Shown in pieces: positions 38,016 through 48,600 of a stretch of 64,000 nucleotides of DNA (position 1 is the first letter of the stretch; every line of letters starts with the position of its first letter). Made by a program: the position numbers and the translations under genes. Source of the DNA: Sipunculus nudus (lineage: Eukaryota > Annelida > Sipuncula > Golfingiida > Sipunculidae). The notes under the pieces are model-generated. The model was given only the letters and a program-made list of their open reading frames with translations, was not told where the DNA came from and ran no database searches. The stretch covers positions 101,943,142-102,007,141 of the forward strand of contig CM049306.1 in NCBI GenBank assembly GCA_026874595.1, written 5' to 3'.

Positions 38016-38482
38016 ACAAGGGACCTGTGGGTCACAGTGCTCAGCTGAAATTGATTCTGAGAATATCTGTATGTACATGTAGTGTATAAAATCTTAATGG
38101 TTGTGCTGACTGTGCAATTTTATGGACTACATGAAAGATGCTGGATCCTCTCATGATCACAAACATGTATTTGTAAAAGTTTCAATATTACAACTGACAG
38201 TAATATGCATTTAAATATATCCACTGGGAACATACTGGTATGAAACCCTGCAAATTCTGAAATAATGAACGAGCTGAAAAATATTAATAAATATTTAATC
38301 ACTGAAATAAAATGCTGTTATTTAAATTTTCTTTTTGGAAGGAAAACTTAGGGACATTTAACTCTATGTCAAATTTTAGATTTGTAGGTCCAATGGTTTC
38401 AAAATGTGCCCTGTTAGTGGATGGACGATGGACAAAGGACCATGACTACAGTTCTGATGACTTAAAGTCAGCCGAGCTAAAA
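38016..38482 (-). mobile_element. Family B deletion derivative (minus)
   Basis: On - it starts TTTAGCTCGGCTGACT with AGTCATCAGAACT, followed by the standard GTCATGGTCCTTTGTCCATC and AAACCATTGGACCTAC blocks. It then jumps to the family B 3' end: CAGCTGAG, GACCCACAGGTC and CCTTGT. At about 470 bp it keeps both ends and has lost most of the body. Confidence 0.65.
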
Positions 38483-38983
38483 TTCATAACTCAATTTTGA
38501 CACCATTCCTCTTAACTGGTACTGTGTTCCAATGATAGATAAAGATAAAATGAAACAAAAACTCTGGCTGTCTGTGAGGTCAGACGAGAACTTGTTAGAC
38601 CTTTGATCAAATACTTTCATGTCAAATAAATAGAATGCCTATTCATATAAGTACCATCTTCAAACATACACAGAAAAACACACGAGTGTTTAAATGAAAA
38701 GGTGGTACAAGCCACAACATTCCCCTGTTAGCATGTATTCATTCCCCTTGAGTCTATGATTTTTACTAAAATAACAGGAAACATTGTTCATTTACAGTTT
38801 ATTTACATATGGTAATCCATAAACTCATAAAATAATATGGATAATATGGTTGCCACATGGAGATAATTCTCCTCTCCATCCCATCAATTATATGTAACTC
38901 CTGTATATTCCTAAATCTCTGACATATTACTGTTTCAAAGTCAAGAGTGTAACTGCTGTACAGAACAAAGTCATGGTTCACTG

Positions 38984-38989
38984 TTTATT
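38984..38989 (-). terminator. Candidate polyadenylation signal for NDUFA12
   Basis: AATAAA on the minus strand about 52 bases after the NDUFA12 stop codon. A second one lies at 38798-38803, about 240 bases after the stop. Either would give an ordinary short 3' UTR. Confidence 0.4.
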
Positions 38990-39040
38990 TCCTAGCAGCA
39001 CTAAAGTAAAACATCTTCTCTGAGCTGTTGTTTCATGGAG

Positions 39041-39955
39041 TTACTTTGGAGGTACCCAGCTCTCTATCTTAGGCCGGGTGGTACTGTAGGGGACATATTC
39101 TTGACTGGTTCCTGAAAAGTTCTCTTTGTGGTCAATCATCCAGTCCCGTTGGACAGGGGGCGTAACAGTTGGTGGAGAATCAGTGGTGTAATGCAACCAG
39201 CGGTGCCTGAAAGATAATATATATTACTGTTTTGGTTGTACCAAGACTTAATGTTGTACACATGATGATAAACTTGCAAATGATTAAGTAAATCTGTATA
39301 TTTTTAATTGAATATGTATCCCCTCACTGAGAGTCTGCTATTGCAATTCTGTTTGTTTGCATTCTGGCACAAAGTGATTTAGGAATAATAATTTGATACC
39401 ATAAGATGTTTTTGTTATAAATGACTGGATTTCATGTTCACCATTATCAATCAAGATGCCTTATTCATGTGACCTCAAACTCAACTACACACCACCAGAA
39501 CTTACCATTCTGCTGGGATCTGGCTGCCATCATAGTCCATGCCTACTGACGGGGAGTACGTCATCCAGCGACTGCGACCTAAAAATACATTTTGTTAATA
39601 ACATTAAATGACATGGAAAGCTGTTCAGCAGGCCTGACCATATCTGTATCCTGGCAAACAAACATCTGGTCATGTGAAGCTATTATCGGTATGGCTTTTT
39701 ATAACATGGGATTAAACACATCTGGTTCCCATCTGTACATAAATTACAAAATGTAAACTCTAAACATTGTATCCCAAATTATATAGGCAATATGTACAAC
39801 TACCCATGCTAACCAACATATATCCTTTAATATAACAAAAACTGCCTAACAACTAAACAAAAACATTGGTTTTCTTTACTGGCTTGTAACACTGAATCCT
39901 ATTATTTGTATCCGCCAAAACGAAGTTTTGCGGATACTATGTTTTTGACCGGGTT

Positions 39956-39995
<40 letters not shown>

Positions 39996-42900
39996 GTTCG
40001 TTTCCGGAGAACTCCTCTGAGACTACTGGACAGATTTTTCCGAAACTTACACAAATTATCGGGTCACATGTGAACTGGTGCCTAACCAAGTGACCTTGAC
40101 CTCTGACCTTTCGTCTCTGCCCAGCGTCCGTTTGTGCGTCTGTTTACACACATAAACCCATATATCTCGGGAACCGTTTGACCGATCCGGAAAATGTTTT
40201 TACACAAATGTAGCCCTGGGATAGCTTTATAACATACACAACAAAAGGTGGCGCCACCTGCAACCATGTTTGCACAGTGTCCATCTGTTCATCTGCCTGG
40301 GGTTAAAATCACTCATATCTCTGCAGTGGTTTGACTAATTCACCTAAAATTTGGCATGCATATACATCCTAGATAGCTTTCTCAATTTTATGACAGGTGG
40401 CGCCACCTACATTCACGTTAACGCTCCACACATAAACCCATATATCTCGGGAACCGTTTGACCGATCCGGAAAAAAATTTTACACAAATGTAGCCCTGGG
40501 ATAGCTTTATAACATACACAACAAAAGGTGGCGCCACCTGCAACCATGTTTGCACAGTGTCCATTTGTTCATCTGCCTGGGGTTAAAATCACTCATATCT
40601 CTGCAGTGGTTTGACTAATTCACCTGAAAATCGGCATGCATATACATCCTAGATAGCTTTCTTGATTTTATGACAGGTGGCGCCACCTACATTCACGTTA
40701 ACGCTCCACACATAAACCCATATATCTCGGGAACCGTTTGACCGATCCGGAAAAAAATTTTACACAAATGTAGCCCTGGGATAGCTTTATAACATACACA
40801 ACAAAAGATGGCGCCACCTGCAACCATGTTTGCACAGTGTCCATTTGTTCATCTGCCTGGGGTTAAAATCACTCATATCTCTGCAATGGTTTGACTAATT
40901 CATCTAAAATTCGGCATGCGTATACATCCTAGATAGCTTCCTTGATTTTATGACAGGTGGCGCCACCTACATTCATGTTAACGCTGCAGACATCCAAGCT
41001 CTTATCTCGGGAACCGTTTGACCGATCCGGAAAAAAATTTTACACAAATGTAGCCCTGGGATAGCTTTATAACATACACAACAAAAGGTGGCGCCACCTG
41101 CAACCATGTTTGCACAGCGTCCATCTGTTTGTCTGCTGTGGGATAAAATCACTCATATCTCTGCAGTGGTTTGACTTTTCCACTTGAAATTTTGCATGTG
41201 TATATATCTTGGATAGTTTCTCGTTCAAATAACAGGTGGCGCCACCTACAATCATGTTTATGTGGCAGAGATCCAATACTAATATTTTACATATGTAACT
41301 CTATATCCCCTTGCCACTCAATCCATGCCTCACTTCACCCGTCCTTCTCTGATTTTGGCGGATACACGTAGTCGCTTGTCGACTACCCGTATTCTAGTTA
41401 TATATTTAAATCTACTGAACTCTTCTGATCACCAAGAGCTAAGTCTATTAAGCTCTACTGATCACCCAAAGCTATGTCTACAGAGCTCCAGTGATCACCC
41501 GGAGGCCAGAGCTAGGTCAATCAGAGTTATGTCAACTGAGCTCAAGTGATATTTTTCAGAGAAACAGGTAAAACGTATCCTTTTCACTAAAAAAAAAACA
41601 ATAAAAAACTATCACTTCAGTTTGATGGAACAGTTAAACTTTTATATTTATTTGCTCTTAAGGATGACTGGATTTAGCATATCTAACACCTTTAAGTAGT
41701 AGTCATACAATATTACCAGTTATTACTCAGATCCTCTAAAGGACACAAATGCCACTGATCATGGTCACTGAATATCAATGGCATAGACAAAATTAGCTGT
41801 TTAGTGAATCTAATGATCATATAAAACATATTTAACAAAAAATCTACCTGTTCCAAAAGTATCTTGTGTCCCTACTTTCGGGTGTCCTGTCATTTACTTT
41901 CACCTATTGGTCATCTACTACTTCCCTACACAATAAAGTGTGATACTATGATTTATTTTCTGTCATCAGTCAAGCTTTACTCATCCTCATAGAAAAATTA
42001 TTTTTATAATGTATCAAGTTTTACTTACCTACAAAGTACAGTTTGTTCTCATAATACTTGTTGCCATATTTATCTTCACCAATGAAGTTGCCAAATTTCA
42101 GTTCATCAGTCCTACAGAAGATATTGAAATAGGATTCATAAATCTGTGAAATACATAATAGTTGATTTCAAATCATCAGACCTTCAATATGGAACATCTT
42201 TTTATTGATGAACAATATAAATAATACCCCTGTACCTCTTGATTGTGCAGTTAAAAACTAGAGGGCACATCGACTCACCTAGAAGTTGTAATTGGCCAGC
42301 AGAATGCATTCTAATTCTTGTGCTTATATCATTTTAGCTTGGTCACTTGTTTGACCTTGGAAAATGGGTCAAGGTCATCCACATTCAAATTTTACAGTGC
42401 TTCATGGGTTGCATCAATGGTGTGACATTGTTGACTGTATGTCAATTGGTTTTCAAGTTATTGTGCTAACACCATTTCAGACTGAAGGACAGACCGACAG
42501 ATGGACAGGTACTTACTATTTCTGTGTCCAACATAAATGACAGGGGACAAAAAGCGTTGAAATGCTGTGTGCAGATAAGGTTAATAAACTGTCTAGTGTC
42601 AACTAAACTATTTAGCAGAGTTGCAAAGTAAAGACTTTAATTTCATATTTATATTAAATTACAAAACACTAGTGGAGCATAAATTTGCATCCCATTACAG
42701 CACTGGTATGTGAGAAAATGAATCATATATGGTTGCAGGGATATTACTGTGTATGGCTGCGAATCCTGTGGTAAGCTGTTGTGGTTTCAAGGCAGTTGGG
42801 AATTAACAACTAAGAATGGAGACAAGAAATACAAAATGGAATTGTATAAAGATAATAGCAAACATGTTAAGTTGAACTGAACCTGTTCTGAAATGTTTTT

Positions 42901-44998
42901 ATAAAAAATACTTTAAGCTATGAGACAGCTTTAAGATATGTACAATCTGAACTGATTAACTAATATTAAGCTGATTACAGAAGCAGGGTGTTAAGTTCGA
43001 AGTTATGGTAAAAAAAATAGGAAAATAGGTATTTCAAGATTCAAAGAATACAAAGAAATAGGAATTTTATTGTTAAGATAGGACAGCAATAGGAATATTT
43101 TTGTATACAAGAAGGCCTTAGCGCACCCCCAAAGCCATTCTCCTTCACCAAAATAACCTTTTTATTGTGTAACAACACACTTTGGGGCTAACCAGGGGGT
43201 TGGGGCTATATTTTTCCTCTCTGCAAAGATTTTTTTGCTCTGATTGTGTGATAAAAATGAGTTTTTTTTTTCTTCCTTGTTGAAAAGGTTTGTTCATTAC
43301 ACATGTATATGCACAGCTGAAAGTCTTACAACACATCTTTGATGTACCAATGTTAGACATACAGCAACATACATTAATATGCTGCAGGGCTTTCTTTTGC
43401 TTCCAGCAATATGACAACATGGTGTAATGTAGGAGAAGGCATTGTGAGGAGGTGTTCCTTTTTTTGGGGGGGGGGAGGGGGGGGGGGATCAAAATATGCA
43501 CTAAAAATTGGGCAATTTGGGAAACATTCCTTGGAATGTATAAAGAATATCCACTGCAAAAATCACAACATCATCATGGTCTTAAACAGGACTGAAGTCA
43601 CTGAACATTTTGACTGCCTCCAACATGAGTAACTGCATTCTGCATAGCTGTGGAGAGATCGATGGAGCGGGAACAAAGTTGAAGCAAAATTGACCTATTA
43701 TTTAATACTTAAGAGTACCCTGTGCCTAAAAGTTTTTTATTAGAGACATATCAACATGTTCAGTAGAGAGTACTAGAAATCCCTACTAAACTTTCCAATA
43801 TGCCTCTCATAAAATATTGTTTAACACTGAGGATATAAGTTTAAGTTGTTATTATAAAAACCATGAAACATATATTTTAAGGCATCTGAATGGTATAATG
43901 CTGCATAATATATTGCTACTAAGCAGTAAATAAGCAGTCATAGCACATGCAACAGATTGGATGGATGTACTGTGGCTTATATAAAGTTGTAATGTATAAC
44001 CATAAGTTATTGGTGAAACATTCACAATATGAACTAGCCGCCGACGGCGACGCAACAGGTTTCAGATTTCTGTTGCGGCGCTGGCCCACCAAAGGGCTAA
44101 CTGGGGTTATAGCACGATACGATCTGTTACTCTTAGTCTTAGAAAGGAAATTGAATAAAAATATTTCCTATGGTTTTAACAAACCAATGTCTACATAATG
44201 TTGTATGTCGAAAGGCCTGTAATAAAAAATAACCATTCTGGAAAGCATGAAGCACCCGTAACATCAACAACTGATATCATTTGTCCAGAGAGAATTGCAG
44301 CATTAACAGCCCCGGTAGACATCTTGCATTTGGTGGCAGTCCTGTATAAGGCTTTAGGCCTGTGTACTATCATGTTCATATTTAAACTTCCTTGGTGCAA
44401 AATAGGGCTGAGAACAGAACAGTTATGTTTTATAGTGGTCAAATATACAATACACATAGATGTACTGAACATTAATCAGGGGATATATGTTAAATCTCAC
44501 AGTTGTGTATGGAGTGTTATAATCACAGTTAACTGCGATGCAATCTATGGACTCCACATTGCGTCAGTCACTGAAAAAAGCATTGAGGAGTTCATTCTTA
44601 TGGGTTAAATATGAACATAATTATGGGAAAGGGTTTAAAATATTGAGTCCAATTTAATTGGGCGAAGTCTTGTCTTTATCAAAATGCCCATTTATATATA
44701 ATTATAAAACTATTGAGAAAATACTAGGTAGTAGAAAATTAATAGCTGTTGTCTTATTTTAACAGATATTACAACCTTTTCTTACTGTCATTGTCATACT
44801 TCTTAACAATATTAACATGATAGTCATTGATACCAGTACCAGTGCCAGTGCTCATCTAAAGATTGCTTGAACTCATTTCCACCTACTGTTATTTTAATTT
44901 CATACTTACCTATACAGTGCTAAGAATGAACCTACAATCCCGCCGTTTTGTTTGTAGGCAAGGCGAAAATGCCTTAACTTTTCTAAATATTTTGACAT
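39041..44998 (-). CDS. NDUFA12: NADH dehydrogenase [ubiquinone] 1 alpha subcomplex subunit 12 (complex I, B17.2)
   Basis: Accessory subunit of mitochondrial complex I, on the matrix side near the peripheral arm. Four exons in transcript order: 44998-44910, 42111-42029, 39578-39506, 39206-39041. They total 411 nt: 136 residues plus TAA, against about 145 in human. Junctions are all AG/GT with gtaagt donors, and codon phases agree. It starts MSKYLEKLRHF. Family hallmarks are KFGNFIGEDKYGNKYYEN, RSRWMTY, DYDGSQIPAEWHRWLHY, DSPPT, and near the C-terminus GTSQEYVPYSTTRPKIESW. No cleavable presequence is evident, as usual for this subunit. Intron 2 contains a family A element and intron 1 a family C-like fragment. 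It is divergent from GASZ across a short interval. Confidence 0.95.
39907..41398 (+). mobile_element. Family A element, young copy 1
   Basis: Starts TGTATCCGCCAAAACG with paired GTTTTGCGGATAC, then (CCG)13, then four core units of about 282 bp. The 3' end is TTTTGGCGGATACA, the hairpin GTAGTCG-CTTGT-CGACTAC and ATTCTAGT at 41398. It lies in intron 2 of NDUFA12, opposite to the gene, and is almost identical to 48759-50228. Flanks are ATTAT and TATAT, consistent with insertion between T's. Confidence 0.9.
42257..42556 (-). mobile_element. Family C-like fragment
   Basis: The sequence read on + begins AACTAGAGGGC, which gives a CTAGTT 3' terminus on the minus strand. The body (AAAATGGGTCAAGGTCATCC and ATTGCGC-like blocks) resembles the family C core near 30355-30480. 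No clear 5' hairpin was found. It lies in NDUFA12 intron 1. Confidence 0.4.
43466..43487 (+). repeat. G-rich homopolymer run
   Basis: Ten G, one A, then eleven G. It lies in NDUFA12 intron 1. It could form a G-quadruplex, and its length is uncertain. Confidence 0.85.
44037..44140. other. CpG-rich patch inside NDUFA12 intron 1
   Basis: Unlike its AT-rich surroundings, it holds GCCGCCGACGGCGACGC and an inverted pair GCAACAG / CTGTTGC 11 bases apart, followed by several more CG dinucleotides. Frames of 83 codons (43947-44198, +), 136 codons (44198-44608, +) and 93 codons (-) surround it. None is recognised. It may be the relic of an inserted element or gene. Confidence 0.35.
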
Positions 44999-45616
44999 CT
45001 TGCTGGAGAACCCAACATTCACTCAGAAGGCAAGGTCAACCGTACGTTCTTCATATCATTCGGTAGATGTTCACTCTTTCTCATGTACAGACGGAACATC
45101 AACTAATGGGCAAACCGTATTGAATGTATTTATACTTTAAAATGGAAGGCTACTTGCCAGTCCAGGAGCCATGAAAAGACCAAAGACCAACATGTCCTTT
45201 TTTTATCTGGGTTTGATTACCAAGTGACACAGTGCCCACATAGGCCTATTTTATTTGTTTTGTAAATATATGCTTATAGCGTATCCCTTTATCTTAATAA
45301 TTTTTACAACACTTGGCTTTTTTCCCATTTCTTAGTGTCACCATGGAAAATTATTTCTGGCTTTCATTGTGCCTGCAATATTTATCCAAGAAGTCTGTAT
45401 TTCAACTGTTTTTTAATGGACACAGCAAGTGTGCTTTCCCTTGACCAGCGCAGAAAGATCTGTGCTGTTTATCCAGCCCAGAATAACGACAGAATAATTA
45501 CGCCAAGGGACAGCTTGTGATCGACTACATCTTGGTTGTCGCCAGTGGAATACCCTTAGACTAAACAAGCGAGGGGACAGTCTCGGGTTATTCATTGTGG
45601 TTTGTTTTTTTACATC
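44999..45616. promoter_or_regulatory. Shared head-to-head promoter interval of NDUFA12 and GASZ
   Basis: The 618 bases between the two start codons must contain both 5' UTRs and both transcription starts, unless an untranslated 5' exon exists. No TATA box at a convincing distance was seen. CpG-containing sequence occurs close to both genes (45036-45120 and 45440-45560). Both start codons have A or G at -3 (AAGATG for NDUFA12; ATCATGG with A at -3 for GASZ). The regulatory link between a housekeeping and a germline gene is inference. Confidence 0.5.
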
Positions 45617-48600
45617 ATGGCGACGTCCATGAATTTTTACCCGGCTGGAGCAGAAGACTTGGACGACGAGTACGATGACGAGGTTTATGATTTTGATGAT
45701 GGTGATTATCAACCTCGGAAGCCAAAGGTCAACCACGCTGTAACCAAATTCGATGCTTCGAAATATCAACGCCCAAAGGTTTGTCCAAATGTGACGTATG
45801 TATTTGACGATCCCCTCGGCCTTTTTATGTCTGGAACGTGCTTGGCATTGACGACAGTGACTCTGACCGTAACTGGCGTAAGTCACTCAGTAAATGTACC
45901 TGACAGACTTGCGATCATAAACAAAGCTACCTTAATTAGACCGTGAATATTACTCTTCGACAGACGGCCTGTGAATACCTGTGAATAATCTAGAGCTAAT
46001 GAACTGACATTCCCGCCCACACACGTGGAGTAGTGTATGCAGAATAAACATTTGTCATTCGTAGTCAGGTATATGACTGAGTGATGTCCTAACTAGATTA
46101 GTAGTTTATTAGAGGGGACTTATTTAGTCAATAGTCAGTTCACACTTGATATGTTGATCCAATTAAGGTAGAAAAAACCAAGAAGCTATGTTCCGTTGTT
46201 GCAGCACATTTGACAAATATATAGGCACTATTCTTTCCAGTTGTGCCCCTTTCCTTCTCTATATGTAATAAACCATTGATTATGCTAAATATATCATTTT
46301 CATTACCCATCTTTCAGGTTAGCTGTCCCAGGTTTTATCCAGGCCAGCCAATCCTGATTGAAATACAATGATTCCCAGTGCCACTGTTTCTTTCTTGAAA
46401 GATTTACTTTGCCCAACGGTGCTTGTGTTACTCCAAGCCTAGCGCCATTTTGCCCTCTGACATTAGAGTCTATGATTACGTTACATCCTTCAGCAAGGAA
46501 CACACTTTAAGGCTTTATGAAGATGCAAATATTTTTGTCATTTCTGACAAAGCCTGATGGGCTACAGGTACACTGTCAATTGACATAAACTGGACTTATT
46601 GTTAGTTTTTTGTATACTTTCTAACAACACCAACCATGAAAAAGAAAAGTTCCTTTTTAACTCAGCATATTGGTAAACCCCTCTGCATGTTTGTTGAATT
46701 TCTGACTGCATGAATACAAGCATGGCTTGCACGGGTTGCTAGATGCAGCCAACTTGTACCATATACAGGAATGACTCGTTACTCATAGAGACAGAGTTTA
46801 AGTCAGTGGTAGATCACCTGTACAATATTTTGTTTTTGTGTCATGTTTGTTACTACTTATCAGCTACTAATGTTTTAAAAATCTAGTTGTTCACCTTTCC
46901 AACAGATTGGTACAAAATAAAAATGCATTTCCCTGCACGAGTTTGCCTGTTAGAGACAAGAAAGGCCCTATTACAACCCCTGTATAGACAAAAAGGGTTA
47001 TAAAAATGATTTTCCAGATGGTTAATATAGTCATTGTTTTCATCAACTTTTGAAAACTGACAACTCAAGGATGTCTCTGTTTGCAGAAAAGTGTCACTTA
47101 AAAAAGTTTCTCTTGTTTTTTCCTGTGTCCTTTAAACTAATTGAAACCATAAAAGTTGATATACCTAACTGGGGTTTAATTTTTTTTTGTCTATTAACCA
47201 TGGATCAAATTATTCAGTTGAAGCAGGTGCCCTATAGTAATCACCCTGTCTGTCTGTCCGTCCCTCCATCTGTCCGTCCACAAATTCATATCCGGATGAT
47301 AACTCAAATTTCTATTGACATATCATGGATTTCAAACTTAATATATAAATGGCCCAACAATAAATACAAGAACCTTATTGATTTAGGGTCATGATGTCAA
47401 AGTTCAAGGTCTCAGGACTCACGTTAAAAAAAAAATTGGTGAATGCATTTTAAACCAAAATTTCCATGCCAGTCTTTCCATCTTACACATATAGGACACC
47501 AACAGGGAAACATCTCTATCAGTCTTGGGGTCACAAGTTCAAAGGTCAAGGTCACCGTAGCCATCTGTTCACAAATTAATATCCAGATAATATCTCTAGT
47601 TAGGATCCACATATGGATTTCAAACTTGACATTTAAACATGACCCAACACTAAAACAGATATCCTTTTTAAATTTTGGGTCATGAGGTCAAAGGTCAAGT
47701 CTCCACATCTTTAAAAAGATTGTGGATGCATTTTTAGCAAAACCTTTCATACCAAAAGTTCCATCTTACACATACACCTCATCTGCCAAAAGGCAAATAT
47801 CCCTCTCCTTATTTGGGTCACAAGATCAAAGGTCAAGGTTACAGGAGTCATCTGTCCACCCATGATTTCCAAAACCTTTCATAACTCCAGTTTGGATTCA
47901 TATATGGATTTCAAACTTGATATATATAAGGCCCAAGTCAAAACGAAGAACCCTATTGATATTGGGGTTGTGAGGTTTAGAGGTCAAGGTCTCATTTTTT
48001 TTTTATTTCTAAAAAGTTGTGAATGCCTTTTGAGCTTAACTTTTCTTGCCAGTCTTTCCATCTTGCCTCAGTGTTTAAATACCATTTCGGGTCAGTTTCC
48101 TCTGTCTCTGCATGTAATCAGGTCATTTATTATATATTTTCCAAGCATCACTCTTTCCACACTAGAAGTCTATGGGCCTTTATTTATCATTAATAATTTG
48201 AATGCAAATATGTGATCTATTATATAGATACACAGTTCAATTTAGACATATTGTCCTCACAGATGATCCCACAGCAAAAAATTGCTTTTCAATATGTGTG
48301 ATTAACTAAATGTATCCAACACAACCTTTCTCATGTTTCCTTTTAACTCTTCTTGAATAAGAGGAGGGCTGTCTTCAGCACTTTGCCTTTTTATTAGCTG
48401 GTTAAGCTGCTGTATTATCTTTAATGAACTTCTTAGACTGATGATGGCCATGTATGGCAATTGATTGATGCTTTCATCAGCTGCACCACTGTTGTCACCA
48501 AGGCTTTGTTTTTTATAGTGATTGTATAAAATAAGAATCCAAAGTTGTATAGAATGAAAATACCTTCAAAAACAGATGCATTAAGATATATATTAAAAGA

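Noticed and set aside
45413-45886. 157-codon open frame on -
   Set aside because: It is the reverse strand of GASZ exon 1 and its flanks; the acidic plus-strand frame explains it.
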